Position numbers and translations under genes: made by a program
Part shown: piece after piece, positions 1 to 9,907 of the stretch
How positions within the stretch are numbered: the stretch's first letter is position 1
Layout of the letters: each line of letters opens with the position of its first letter
NCBI RefSeq assembly: GCF_963666545.1
Contig: NZ_OY762899.1
Location: 3,476,365 to 3,540,364, forward strand
Length of the DNA: 64,000 nt
DNA from: an uncultured Bacteroides sp.
GTDB lineage: Bacteria; Bacteroidota; Bacteroidia; Bacteroidales; Bacteroidaceae
Direction of reading: 5' to 3'
The notes under the pieces: model-generated
What the model was told of the DNA's origin: nothing
Database searches by the model: none
Seen by the model: the letters and a program-made list of their open reading frames with translations, nothing else

Positions 1-1
1 G

Positions 2-799
2 ATAGGCAAAGACTTTCGCTATTGGATCAATGCAAACCTTTCTTTTGCGCGTAACAAAATTGTGTACCAAAACGAAGTTGCGCAGAATGAGCCGTGGATG
101 TATAAGACTGGTCGCGTAATTGGTTCCCGCTCTATGTATAAATTTTGGGGATTCTACGATGAAACGGCAGATGCTCGATATGAAGCTGAATTCGGAAAGA
201 AGATAGCAAATCATGGTATTGTGTTGGCTCCCGGTGACGCTGTCTACACCGACCTGAACGGTGATGGGAAGATTACCGGTGATGATGCTACTCGTGACAT
301 CGGTTTCACGGATGCACCCGAATATACTGCTGGTTTGAATGCTGGATTCAATTGGAAGAATTTTGATTTCTCCATGCAGTGGACGGGAGGTTGGAATGTG
401 GATCGTATGTTGAGCGAGTTTCGTCAACCTTTGGGTGATACCTTCAATAAAGGTCTGTTGCTTTATCAATATGAAACGACTTGGCGTTCTTCCGAAGATA
501 CGTACACAGCGAAATATCCTCGCATCTCAGGCTTACACGCATCTAATAACTATGCCGGTTCTGATTTGTATCTGATCGATGCCAGTTACCTGCGTTTGAA
601 GAGCATAGAAATAGGTTATAACTTTGATTTCCCATTCATGAAGAATATGAAAATGAATCAATGTCGTCTGTATGTAAACGGTTATAATTTGTTGACTATC
701 ACAGGATTCAAATGGGGTGATCCTGAATCTCGTCAGAGTGATCGACCGAATTATCCGCTGACTCGTGTATTTAATGTTGGTTTAAAAGTTGGATTCTAA
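2..799 (+). CDS. SusC-like TonB-dependent outer-membrane transporter, C-terminal part
   Basis: The reading frame is open from the window edge, so the start lies outside. What remains (about 265 residues) is the end of a TonB-dependent beta-barrel: alternating amphipathic strands rich in Tyr, Trp and Asn, the DLNGDGKITGDD loop common near the end of SusC barrels, and a terminal aromatic strand ending in NVGLKVGF for BAM recognition. SusC proteins import oligosaccharides across the outer membrane with a SusD lid. A SusD gene follows after 14 bp, which supports the pairing. It is the first of two SusC/SusD pairs in PUL 1. The plug and any N-terminal extension cannot be seen. Confidence 0.93.
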   Translation: MGKDFRYWINANLSFARNKIVYQNEVAQNEPWMYKTGRVIGSRSMYKFWGFYDETADARYEAEFGKKIANHGIVLAPGDAVYTDLNGDGKITGDDATRDIGFTDAPEYTAGLNAGFNWKNFDFSMQWTGGWNVDRMLSEFRQPLGDTFNKGLLLYQYETTWRSSEDTYTAKYPRISGLHASNNYAGSDLYLIDASYLRLKSIEIGYNFDFPFMKNMKMNQCRLYVNGYNLLTITGFKWGDPESRQSDRPNYPLTRVFNVGLKVGF

Positions 800-813
800 T
801 ACTTTGATAAAAT

Positions 814-2712
814 ATGAAACATTTTAGTAAATGGTTTATTGGAGCATTCGTTGGAGTTACTATGGCTACTTCGTGTGTTGATGAAATAAAATTTGGTGAT
901 AGCTTCCTAGAGAAAGCTCCGGGTGTTGCTGTTACCCAAGATACAATTTTTGGAAAAGCGGATTATGCCAGACGATTCTTATGGAATACATATAGTAAGC
1001 TTTATTATGGTTTGGCTACTAATTGGAATACGGTTGATGGTAAAATGAATACTGGTATGTTCGAGGTGCTTTCCGATTGTTGGCATAGTCACAACTCTTG
1101 GGATGGTCTTAACCGTAAATACTATTCCGGTTCTTATAAAGCTAGCGATGAAGATGATGCAGACGATAGCCGTTTTGGTTATACAAAAGAAAATAGCTGG
1201 GTAGCTATTCGTTCTGCTTGGTTATTTATTGAGAATGTAGGGCGTGTACCCGATATGGAGGGTGCTGAGAAAGCGCGTTTGGCTGCTGAAGCAAAAGTAA
1301 TTATTGCATCGCGTTATTTCGACTTATTCCGTCACTTGGGTGGTTTGCCTATTCTAGAGAAATCGTATGATGTAGCTACTGCATACGAACTTCCACGTGC
1401 TACGGTAGAAGAAACCGTGAATTTCATGGTTCGTTTATTGGATGAAGCAACAGCTGTTCTTCCTTGGGATTTGGAAACCGATGGTGAATCGAACTGGCAA
1501 GGTCGCTTTACCAAAGCTGCTGCTATGGGATTGAAGTGTAAGGTTTTGCTTTTTGCTGCTAGCCCTTTGTTTAATGATAGCCAACCTTATTGCAATGAAG
1601 AACCACAGGATGCTGTTACTAATCATCAAGTATGGTATGGCGCATACAAACCTGAATTATGGACACAATGTTTGAAAGCTTGTGAGGATTTCTTTTCAGA
1701 GTTGAGCGCGAAAGGTCATTATGATCTAATTCAGCCTACTGGGACTTCGGTAGATGCCTATCGTACTGCTTTTAATACAGCTTATTTTATTCGTCAGGAT
1801 AATACAGAGCTCTTAATATCGACTCGTATTATTGGTAAATACAATTGGGATTGGTGGTATTATTGGGGCGACTGGGTTGGTAATGGCGGGTATACTCCTA
1901 CAGAGGAATACATGGAAATGTTCCCGATGGCAGATGGTAGTCCGTTTAGCTGGGGTGATGCTACGGTAGCTTCGAATCCTTTTTTTACCGATAACAATTA
2001 TAGTAAACCAATTCGTGACCCTCGTTTATACGAAACGATTCTTGTAAATGGAGCCAAGTATAGTGGGCGCGCTGTAGAATTGTGGTTGGGCGGTCGTGAA
2101 AATGTTAGCAGTACCGAAAAAGAAACAGGTATATATGCTACAGGTTTTGGTCTCTATAAATTTTATAAAGAAGGTAAAAGCAGCTTGGCAGGCAATTATC
2201 TGGAGTGGCCTTATCTGCGTCTAGCCGAGATATATCTGATTTATGCAGAAGCGCTATTAAAAAATAACAGGCTATCCGATGCCATTGATCAAATAGATAA
2301 AGTTCGTGCCCGTGTAGGTTTGAAAGGTTTGGCAGAGGCTAATCCTACTAAAAATTTGAAAACAGATGCAAATGCCTTGATGGAAGAAATTCTTCGCGAG
2401 CGTGCTTGCGAATTGGGCTTAGAAGATGTTCGTCTGTTTGATATGGTTCGAAATAAACGTGCTGATTTGTTTCAAGCACCTTTGCATGGGTTGAAGATTC
2501 AACGTGCGGACGGTGGAAGTGGTTCTTGGTCAGATAAAAATGCAAGTGTACGGGGTGATTTTCCGACGAAGTTTACTTATACCAAATTTGAATTAACTAA
2601 TAAATCCCGTTCTTGGTGGACGAACTTTAGTCCAAGATGGTATTTATCAGCCTTCCCCCCTTCGGAAGTAAATAAGAATTATGGATTAACTCAAAATCCT
2701 GGTTGGAAGTAA
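814..2712 (+). CDS. SusD/RagB-like surface lipoprotein (pair 1)
   Basis: This is a 632-residue SusD-family protein, somewhat longer than usual. An N-terminal signal with the likely lipobox Cys in TMATSCVDE sends it to the outer membrane, where SusD acts as the lid of the SusC transporter and helps bind glycan. The helical TPR-like core is visible, with family hallmarks near the C-terminus (LRERACELGLEDVRLFDM and a final YGLTQNPGWK). It starts 14 bp after the partial SusC and is followed by the second SusC after 35 bp, so it is part of one operon. The family call is secure. Ligand specificity is inferred only from the neighbouring enzymes. Confidence 0.95.
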   Translation: MKHFSKWFIGAFVGVTMATSCVDEIKFGDSFLEKAPGVAVTQDTIFGKADYARRFLWNTYSKLYYGLATNWNTVDGKMNTGMFEVLSDCWHSHNSWDGLNRKYYSGSYKASDEDDADDSRFGYTKENSWVAIRSAWLFIENVGRVPDMEGAEKARLAAEAKVIIASRYFDLFRHLGGLPILEKSYDVATAYELPRATVEETVNFMVRLLDEATAVLPWDLETDGESNWQGRFTKAAAMGLKCKVLLFAASPLFNDSQPYCNEEPQDAVTNHQVWYGAYKPELWTQCLKACEDFFSELSAKGHYDLIQPTGTSVDAYRTAFNTAYFIRQDNTELLISTRIIGKYNWDWWYYWGDWVGNGGYTPTEEYMEMFPMADGSPFSWGDATVASNPFFTDNNYSKPIRDPRLYETILVNGAKYSGRAVELWLGGRENVSSTEKETGIYATGFGLYKFYKEGKSSLAGNYLEWPYLRLAEIYLIYAEALLKNNRLSDAIDQIDKVRARVGLKGLAEANPTKNLKTDANALMEEILRERACELGLEDVRLFDMVRNKRADLFQAPLHGLKIQRADGGSGSWSDKNASVRGDFPTKFTYTKFELTNKSRSWWTNFSPRWYLSAFPPSEVNKNYGLTQNPGWK

Positions 2713-2747
2713 TGGCATGATCATGGACTATTTAAAAACTGAATAAT

Positions 2748-5700
2748 ATGAAAAATAAGATAATAGCTTTAGCGATGCTTGCTTGTGCCAGTTTAAACGG
2801 TTGGGCTCAGGATGATAATAATGTTACCGGTAGGGTTGTAGATAATTTGGGTAACCCGGTGTCTGGAGCACTCGTCTCTATAGTGAGCGATCCGTTGGTG
2901 AAAGTACCTACTGATAAGAACGGAGAGTTTGAAATTATGGCTACTAAAAAGAATAGCCTGAAAATACAAACGGCAGATGATGCTGTGAAAATAGTACTTG
3001 TGGCAGATACTGGCAAGGCAATGACTATTGTGATGGATTTTGCTACCGGAAAAGTAAATTACGGTTTCGGATTGCAGCAGACTCTTGCGGAATCAACAGG
3101 AGCTGTCTCTACGGCTCATGCCGGAGAGATCAATAATCGTTCTGCTTTGAGCATTGGTAATTCATTATATGGCAATGCGCTTGGTCTTACTACAATGCAG
3201 AGATCAGGAGCCACTTGGGATCAGATGTCTTCTATGTATATCCGTGGTATGAAAACTCTAAACGGAAACAATGGTATCCTCGTAGTGGTGGACGGGCTGG
3301 AACGAGATAACGCTTGGAATGTTTTGAATTATATTACTCCTGAAGAAGTGGAGTCGGTAAGTGTGCTTCGTGATGCTGCTGCTTTGGCACTCTATGGATA
3401 CAAGGGAGTGAATGGTGTATTGAACATTGTGACTAAACGAGGAAAGTATAAATCAAAAGAAATCAATTTCAGCTATGACCATGCCATCAATTGGCAGGCT
3501 CGTAAACCTGAAATGGCTGATGGATACACGTATGCAAGTGCTCTCAACGAAGCGCTGACAAATGATGGAAAGACAGCACGTTATTCACAGAATGAGTTAA
3601 ACGCTTTCAAAAGTGGTAAGTATCCATCTCTTTATCCAAATGTGAATTGGTGGGAAGAGACGTTTCGCGATAGGGGGGCATCTGATATAGCTACCTTAAG
3701 TTTTCGTGGCGGTAGCACGAGAATGCGTTATTATACGATGCTTAATTTGCAAAATAATGCCGGATTTATTGCTAATGCTAACACCAACGTTGGATATTCT
3801 ACTCAGGAGAAATTTTCAAAAGGTAACTTTCGTACTAATCTTGATGTGGAACTGACTCCGAAGACTCAGATGCAAGCTAACATTATGGGGGTACTAAATG
3901 AATCCAGTCGTCCGGGACTTAAATCAGATAATCTGATAGCAAGGCTTTACACTCTTCCATCTGCTGCATTTCCAATTAAGACTGAAGATGGTCTTTGGGG
4001 AGGCAATGCTACGTGGAATGGATATAACAATCCGGTAGCTTTAACTCAGGGACGTGCTTATACTAAATCGCATACTCGCGCTTTGTATGCTGATATGTCT
4101 TTGCGGCAAGATTTCTCTGCTATTACAAAAGGCTTGGGTGGAGGCATTCGTCTGGGGTACGATAATATTGCTTCATATTGGGAAAATCACTCAAAAGAGT
4201 ATAAATATGGTAGTAAAACGGTGAAGGCTTGGGACAATGGAGAACCGTTGGAATTTAATACTTACACAGGTGGTGCTAACGGTGAGATGAGTGGAGATAG
4301 TAAACTTGATTGGCAGTATCGTTCGTTTAATTTCCAAGCCAATGCAGATTATCAACGTCAATTTGGCGTACACAGCTTGTACACGATGCTCATGTACACC
4401 TATAAATATGATAATGCGAAAGAAACGAATAAGACCTATTATTCTCAGAATGCAGCGTGGTACACGCACTATGGTTACAATAATCGCTATTTTGCTGATC
4501 TAACCTTGATGAACTCGGCTTCTAATGTTTTGGAAACAGGTAACAAATGGCATCTTTCTCCTACTATTGGGTTAGCATGGTTAATCTCCAATGAAAATTT
4601 CATGAAAGATGTCAGCTTTGTTGATTTCCTTAAATTGCGTGCTTCTTTTGGTATCTTGAATACGAATAATATTCCGTACGATAATACGAATAATATTTTG
4701 TACAATGGTTATTGGAACGAAACTGTTACTGGAGGCAATGGGTATCCAATTAGAGATAATTTTAATAATGATGGTAGTTGGCGAGAGGGTACCTTGGCTT
4801 CATTGAATGGTACTACGGAAAAAGCTTATAAATACAATGCTGGTTTTGATGCTATGTTGTTTAAAGGACTTACATTGACGTTGGATGGCTTCTATGAAAG
4901 ACGTTCAGATATATGGGTAAGCACTGTCGGAAAGAATTCATCTGTATTGGGTGCTTCAAGTTCTTATGCAAATGCAGGTATCGTGGATAGTTGGGGTACT
5001 GAAATAGGAGCGGATTATACGAAGAAAATAGGTGATATTCAGTTTAATTTGGGCGGCAAATTTACTCTCTCTAAAAATAAGATTATTGAGCAGCTTGAAT
5101 CTCCTCAAGCTTACGATTATCTTCGCTCTACAGGAAAATCACTCGGACAAATTTTCGCTTTGCAAGCTGTTGGCTATTTCGTAGATCAGGCTGATATAAA
5201 CAATAGCCCGACACAACAGTTTGGACAAGTAAAACCGGGAGATATTAAGTATAAAGATATCAATAAAGATGGTGTTGTCAACAATAATGACTTTCTTGCA
5301 ATGGGCTATAATTCTATTGTTCCTGAAATTTATTATTCCTTTAATTTGGGTTTTGAATGGAAAGGATTGGGATTTACTGCTATGTTTCAGGGAGTGGGTA
5401 ATTATACTGCAGTGTTAGGTACGAGCAGTGTTTATAGACCTTTGGTAGGAAACGCTACCATCTCCAATTACTATTATGCTAATCGTTGGACTCCGGAGAA
5501 CCCAAATTCTCGCTTCCCCCGACTGACCACAGAGGCAGTTGACAACAACTTGAAAAATAGTTCTGTATGGTTGGCTGACCGTTCGTTCCTAAAAATGCGA
5601 AACTGTGAACTATACTATAAACTTCCTGCTTCTTTTTTAGGTAAAGTGAAGATGAAAACAGCGAAGGTTTATGTAAGAGGTGTTGATTTGCTCTGCTTTG

Positions 5701-5789
5701 ATAATATTGATTTGAGTGATCCGGAAGCAATGGGTATGTCTTATCCGGCGACGCGTTCGGTGAATGTGGGTTTGGCAATCGGTTTTTAA
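2748..5789 (+). CDS. SusC-like TonB-dependent transporter (pair 2)
   Basis: Complete 1013-residue SusC-family protein. It has a signal peptide ending near GWAQ, then a carboxypeptidase-regulatory-like domain (about residues 24-100, NVTGRVVDNLGNPVSGA), a plug with the conserved NGVLNIVTKRGK segment, and a 22-strand-type barrel ending in SVNVGLAIGF. The SusC family imports oligosaccharides with energy from TonB. It is followed after 17 bp by its own SusD partner. Its plug is only distantly similar in wording to the PUL 2 SusC (44500-47691), so the two systems are not recent copies. Substrate is inferred from the operon: galactan-type oligosaccharides. Confidence 0.96.
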   Translation: MKNKIIALAMLACASLNGWAQDDNNVTGRVVDNLGNPVSGALVSIVSDPLVKVPTDKNGEFEIMATKKNSLKIQTADDAVKIVLVADTGKAMTIVMDFATGKVNYGFGLQQTLAESTGAVSTAHAGEINNRSALSIGNSLYGNALGLTTMQRSGATWDQMSSMYIRGMKTLNGNNGILVVVDGLERDNAWNVLNYITPEEVESVSVLRDAAALALYGYKGVNGVLNIVTKRGKYKSKEINFSYDHAINWQARKPEMADGYTYASALNEALTNDGKTARYSQNELNAFKSGKYPSLYPNVNWWEETFRDRGASDIATLSFRGGSTRMRYYTMLNLQNNAGFIANANTNVGYSTQEKFSKGNFRTNLDVELTPKTQMQANIMGVLNESSRPGLKSDNLIARLYTLPSAAFPIKTEDGLWGGNATWNGYNNPVALTQGRAYTKSHTRALYADMSLRQDFSAITKGLGGGIRLGYDNIASYWENHSKEYKYGSKTVKAWDNGEPLEFNTYTGGANGEMSGDSKLDWQYRSFNFQANADYQRQFGVHSLYTMLMYTYKYDNAKETNKTYYSQNAAWYTHYGYNNRYFADLTLMNSASNVLETGNKWHLSPTIGLAWLISNENFMKDVSFVDFLKLRASFGILNTNNIPYDNTNNILYNGYWNETVTGGNGYPIRDNFNNDGSWREGTLASLNGTTEKAYKYNAGFDAMLFKGLTLTLDGFYERRSDIWVSTVGKNSSVLGASSSYANAGIVDSWGTEIGADYTKKIGDIQFNLGGKFTLSKNKIIEQLESPQAYDYLRSTGKSLGQIFALQAVGYFVDQADINNSPTQQFGQVKPGDIKYKDINKDGVVNNNDFLAMGYNSIVPEIYYSFNLGFEWKGLGFTAMFQGVGNYTAVLGTSSVYRPLVGNATISNYYYANRWTPENPNSRFPRLTTEAVDNNLKNSSVWLADRSFLKMRNCELYYKLPASFLGKVKMKTAKVYVRGVDLLCFDNIDLSDPEAMGMSYPATRSVNVGLAIGF

Positions 5790-5806
5790 TAGAAAAAAGT
5801 AAAGAT

Positions 5807-7495
5807 ATGAAACTGAAAAATATATTTTTGGGTTTAAGTTGTTTGCTCACTCTTGCAGCATGCAATGATGAGATGGATTATCATGAATATACTGTTTATG
5901 GTAAGGACTATGTATTTACTGATTTTACACGCACAAATGGTTTTGTAACCAATATTTATAGTTACTTGGATGCTGATTTGCCCGCTGTAAACTCTTTTTG
6001 TTCCGCCAGTGATGAATCAGAAAACGCATGGTCTTGGGCTGGAATACATGACTTCTATAATGGAGCATGGAGTCCACTTAATCCTTATTCTCTGTGGGGT
6101 TATTATTCGGCCATCCGTGCTGCTAATTATTATTTGAAGGAATCTCCAAATGCTGATTTTTCTGAGCTTAAATTTGATAAGGATTATCAAGCTCAAATGA
6201 ATCGTTTCAATCGTTATCAGTATGAGGTTCGTCTCTTGCGTGCTTATTATTATTTTATTTTAGTGCGTGCGTATGGTGATGTGCCTTTTACTACGGAAGT
6301 GTTGACGGAAGATGTAGCTAATACGATGACTCGTACGCCGGCTGCTACCATTTTTGATTTTATTGTAAGCGAGTGTGATGCTGTTACTGATAAACTCCCG
6401 GTGAACTATACCAGCTTAAGTGATGATGCTTCAAGCATAGGGAGTCCTGAAACAGGGCGTGTGAATCGTGGTACAGCATTGGCTCTGAAAGCGCGCACTT
6501 TACTTTATCAGGCGAGTCCGTTGTTTAATGCTAATAATGATCTTGCTTTGTGGAAAAAAGCGGCTCAAGCCAGCAAAGTTGTGATTGACTATTGTGCTGC
6601 TAATGCCATTAAACTGGGTAAATACTCTGCTTTGTGGGGAACAGATAACTGGAAAGCTTCTGAAATGATTTTTGTACGCAGGCTAGGGGATACAAATGCT
6701 CCTGAGGTGTATAATTATCCGATGGGTATGGAAAATGGTAATTCAGGCAACTGTCCTACTCAGACTTTAGTTGATGCTTATGAAATGAAGAATACAGGTA
6801 AGGCATGGAATGAATCCGAGAGTGGCTACGATGCACAAAAGCCTTATGCAAACAGAGACCCGCGTATGGCTATGAGCATTGCAGTGAATGGAGATAAATG
6901 GCCCAGCACGAATCCTAATCCCTTGGAAATTTATATTGGCGGTAGAAATGGACTTCCTATTTCTGGAGCTACACCAACAGGTTATTATTTGAAGAAATAC
7001 CTGGATGCTACTACGGACCTTAGTTCAGAAACTGGTAGTGGTGGTAAACGTCATAGTTGGATTACTTTCCGTTTGGGCGAATTCTATTTAAATTATGCCG
7101 AGGCTGTGTTCAAATATCTAGGTTCGGCTGATGCGACTAGCGCAGATTTCACAATGTCGGCTTCAAGTGCGGTAAACGTTATTCGTAACCGTGAGGATGT
7201 AAAGATGCCCAAATTTCCGGAAGGTCTTTCGAATACTGATTTCTGGACTAAGTACAAACGTGAACGTATGGTAGAATTAGTTTTCGAAGGACACCGATTC
7301 TGGGATGTGCGTCGTTGGAAAGAAGGTGACCAGCTAAAGAGTATTGTTCGAATGGAAATAACGAAGAATGGTGATGTGTACAATTATAAGCGTGTGATAA
7401 AACAGCGCAGTTGGGATGATAAGATGTATCTGTTTCCTATTCCTGATGTGGAGAGAAGAAAAAATCCTAATCTGACCCAGAATCCGGGATGGTAA
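5807..7495 (+). CDS. SusD/RagB-like surface lipoprotein (pair 2)
   Basis: A 562-residue SusD-family lipoprotein. The signal ends at the lipobox LTLAACNDE. Hallmarks include the N-terminal RLLRAYYYFILVRAYGDVP helix (about residues 139-157), the C-terminal ELVFEGHRFWDVRRW motif and the ending NPNLTQNPGW. It pairs with the SusC immediately upstream (17 bp). SusD proteins cap the transporter and bind glycan at the cell surface. A putative surface glycan-binding protein follows after 29 bp, in the SusE/F position. Confidence 0.96.
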   Translation: MKLKNIFLGLSCLLTLAACNDEMDYHEYTVYGKDYVFTDFTRTNGFVTNIYSYLDADLPAVNSFCSASDESENAWSWAGIHDFYNGAWSPLNPYSLWGYYSAIRAANYYLKESPNADFSELKFDKDYQAQMNRFNRYQYEVRLLRAYYYFILVRAYGDVPFTTEVLTEDVANTMTRTPAATIFDFIVSECDAVTDKLPVNYTSLSDDASSIGSPETGRVNRGTALALKARTLLYQASPLFNANNDLALWKKAAQASKVVIDYCAANAIKLGKYSALWGTDNWKASEMIFVRRLGDTNAPEVYNYPMGMENGNSGNCPTQTLVDAYEMKNTGKAWNESESGYDAQKPYANRDPRMAMSIAVNGDKWPSTNPNPLEIYIGGRNGLPISGATPTGYYLKKYLDATTDLSSETGSGGKRHSWITFRLGEFYLNYAEAVFKYLGSADATSADFTMSASSAVNVIRNREDVKMPKFPEGLSNTDFWTKYKRERMVELVFEGHRFWDVRRWKEGDQLKSIVRMEITKNGDVYNYKRVIKQRSWDDKMYLFPIPDVERRKNPNLTQNPGW

Positions 7496-7524
7496 TTTGT
7501 CCTGAACTGTTTAATTAGTAAAAG

Positions 7525-8427
7525 ATGAAAACTATGAAACTAAAATATAGATATGTCGTTGCAGGCTTGTTAGTAATACTGATGAGTGGATGTGATAGTA
7601 AAATAGAGTTGTTTGAGCAGGTAGGGTCAGTCGTACCTCCTGCTGCTATTGAAGCCGAGGCTGTAACGTCACAAGCTTTACCCGGACAGATTTCTTTGAA
7701 ATGGGAAGCTCCCAAAGGAGATTTTTCTTATTTGAAGATTAAATATTATGATCCATTGACGCAAAAAGATACGTATAAAATTGCGTCTAAGGCTACAACA
7801 GAAATGCTGATTGACAATACTCGTGCCCGTTATGGTAAGTATAAGTTCTACTTCCAGACTTTTAATGCGGCTCATCAAGGAGGTGAGATTAAGACTATTG
7901 AGGCAACGTCTGGTGTAGCTCCTTCTGTTACTACAGTGGGAAAGAAAACGAAGATTTCTTTGACAGCTGATCAATTGAGCACAAATGCTCAAGAACCGAC
8001 TGAGGGGCCTATTAAAAATATACTGGATGGTACGGCCAGTACTTTTTTTCACACTCGTTGGAGTTCACCTCAAATAGCTTTGCCTCATTACATTCAGGTA
8101 AACTTGAAAGAGCCTCATAAGAATTTTAGTCTTTACTATATGAATAGAAATGATACATGGACTACTTCAGGTCGTGCAAGCACTGTTGAATTGCAGATTA
8201 GCAATGATGGTCAAAATTGGGAGACGGTAACCACTCTCTCAGGATTGCCTAGCGCAGCAAGTGCTGAATATAATTCGACTTATGTGGCTTCCGACAAAAC
8301 GTTTACTTATTTTCGTTTTAATGTGATAGCTACAAGCGGAAATACAACGTATTTTAATATGGCCGAATTTGCGATGTATGATGTGGAATTGAGTGTGTAT
8401 GATCCGGAAAAGGATGAGGCTAATTGA
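7525..8427 (+). CDS. Surface glycan-binding-type lipoprotein with F5/8 type C (discoidin) domain
   Basis: A 300-residue lipoprotein with lipobox ILMSGCDSK (Cys near residue 23). Residues about 40-135 look like a fibronectin-III/Ig-type module (LPGQISLKWEAPKGDFSYLK). Residues about 145-290 resemble an F5/8 type C or CBM32-like domain: NILDGTASTFFHTRWSS, then HYIQVNLKEP and VELQISNDGQNWE, the usual order of conserved segments. It occupies the SusE/SusF position after SusD and before the first GH16, so a role as surface glycan-binding protein is likely. No catalytic residues are recognised. Met4 (7534) is an alternative start. Confidence 0.82.
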   Translation: MKTMKLKYRYVVAGLLVILMSGCDSKIELFEQVGSVVPPAAIEAEAVTSQALPGQISLKWEAPKGDFSYLKIKYYDPLTQKDTYKIASKATTEMLIDNTRARYGKYKFYFQTFNAAHQGGEIKTIEATSGVAPSVTTVGKKTKISLTADQLSTNAQEPTEGPIKNILDGTASTFFHTRWSSPQIALPHYIQVNLKEPHKNFSLYYMNRNDTWTTSGRASTVELQISNDGQNWETVTTLSGLPSAASAEYNSTYVASDKTFTYFRFNVIATSGNTTYFNMAEFAMYDVELSVYDPEKDEAN

Positions 8428-8448
8428 CTTTAAATATCGAATGAGAAC

Positions 8449-9846
8449 ATGAAGAATATAGGAAAATGGATTGCAGGTCTATGCATCCTCACAATAGCCG
8501 TTAGTTTTAGCGCTTGTAAGGATGATGAAGATGGATATAAAGGAAATTTGGATTTGTCATTGCTCTGTTTAAAACAAGCCAAAGATAGTTGGAATGGTGC
8601 GGAGTCTAATATCTCAATGAAGATTGCGGAGTCAGCAAAAGCCGATACTGTTATTGACCTGACTCTTGCACTTTATCAGAACAAGGTTGCGACACAAGAT
8701 GCTACGGTAGATATTGTGTTGAATAAAGATTCGCTTGCTACTTTGATTAGTGAGGCCGAAAAGGGTGGGAAGTACGAAAAAGCACGACTTTTACCAGATG
8801 GTTATTATGAATTATCTTCGACTAAATTATCAATCTCTGCTGGTGAGAAAGAGAGTTCTGCTGTTAAGCTTACTATTCATAAAGAAAAATTGCTGGCGGA
8901 TGATATTGTGAAGAGAAACGGAATATTTGTATTGCCGCTTAAGATACAAAGCTCAACCTCGTATGCTATTAATAATAAAGTAAATGCTGTGATGCTGATG
9001 TTTAGGTTTGCCGATTTTGACGAGACAAAACCTGACCCGGCTGCTCCGGAAGAAGAAAAAGATGGCATGAAGCTGCTTTGGAGTGATGAATTTAATAATA
9101 CGGGGGCTCCTAATGTAAACTACTGGAATTTTGAAAAAGGTTTTGTGCGCAATGAGGAGTTGCAATGGTATCAAGGAGAGAATGCGGAATGTAAAGAGGG
9201 CGCTTTGGTTATTAGTGGTAAAAAAGAACGTATCAGTAACCCTAACTATGTAGCAGGTAGCAGTAGCTGGAAAACGAATCGTGAATATGCTGAGTATACC
9301 TCTACTTCAATGACGACTCACAGTAAATTCGACTTTCAATATGGACGTCTTGAAGTACGTGCAAAGATACCTACCGCCAAAGGAGCATGGCCAGCTATCT
9401 GGACTTTGGGAAACTGGTATGATTGGCCTTCATGCGGTGAGATTGATGTGCTTGAATATTATTTAGTTGGTGGTGAGCCTCATATTCTTGCCAATACAGC
9501 TTGGGGTACTGATCAGGCATGGACTGCTAAATGGAACTCTGTAAAAACCAAGTTTTCTGAATTTGTAGCTAAGGATGCTGATTGGGCAAAGAAATACCAT
9601 ATTTGGCGTATGGATTGGGATGCAAATGAAATCAATCTGTATGTGGATGATGTATTATATAATACAACTAAACAATCGCAAACTCAGAATGGATCGGCGG
9701 CTAACTATACTTGGCCTTTCAAGCAAAAACACTATGTACTCTTGAATTTGGCTATTGGTGGTAATGGTGGAACACCTGATGCAACTGCTTTCCCAATGAA
9801 GTATGAGGTAGATTATGTACGTGTATATCAGAAGAAAGTAGAATGA
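8449..9846 (+). CDS. DUF1735-GH16 lipoprotein, putative surface endo-beta-1,3-galactanase/glucanase
   Basis: A 465-residue lipoprotein (lipobox SFSACKDD, Cys23). Residues about 30-190 form a DUF1735-like Ig domain often found at the N-terminus of surface glycanases in Bacteroides. Residues about 205-463 are GH16, with the catalytic signature GEIDVLE: Glu331 nucleophile, Asp333 assisting, Glu336 acid/base. The signature without the extra Met of the beta-bulge type fits the laminarinase-like branch, which includes beta-1,3-glucanases and the beta-1,3-galactanases of arabinogalactan-protein loci. A surface location suggests it makes the first endo cuts. It is a clear paralogue of the GH16 half of the next gene. 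Confidence 0.9.
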   Translation: MKNIGKWIAGLCILTIAVSFSACKDDEDGYKGNLDLSLLCLKQAKDSWNGAESNISMKIAESAKADTVIDLTLALYQNKVATQDATVDIVLNKDSLATLISEAEKGGKYEKARLLPDGYYELSSTKLSISAGEKESSAVKLTIHKEKLLADDIVKRNGIFVLPLKIQSSTSYAINNKVNAVMLMFRFADFDETKPDPAAPEEEKDGMKLLWSDEFNNTGAPNVNYWNFEKGFVRNEELQWYQGENAECKEGALVISGKKERISNPNYVAGSSSWKTNREYAEYTSTSMTTHSKFDFQYGRLEVRAKIPTAKGAWPAIWTLGNWYDWPSCGEIDVLEYYLVGGEPHILANTAWGTDQAWTAKWNSVKTKFSEFVAKDADWAKKYHIWRMDWDANEINLYVDDVLYNTTKQSQTQNGSAANYTWPFKQKHYVLLNLAIGGNGGTPDATAFPMKYEVDYVRVYQKKVE

Positions 9847-9859
9847 TATATTGATTTAT

Positions 9860-9890
9860 AGAAACAGTGGGCCGAGTGCTCACTGTTTCT
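9860..9890 (+). other. Intercistronic RNA hairpin
   Basis: A perfect 10-bp stem (AGAAACAGTG at 9860-9869 and CACTGTTTCT at 9881-9890) with an 11-base loop lies in the 61-bp gap between the two GH16 genes. No T-run follows, so it is not a standard terminator. It could stabilise the 3' end of the upstream message or act as a processing site that gives the first GH16 a different dose from the second. Confidence 0.6.
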
Positions 9891-9907
9891 ACTAAAAGCT
9901 AAATGTT

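Noticed and set aside
4191-4503. Overlapping frames on both strands inside the SusC gene
   Set aside because: They lie wholly inside a well-supported coding sequence, have biased residue content and no start signals; they are by-products of that gene's codon use.
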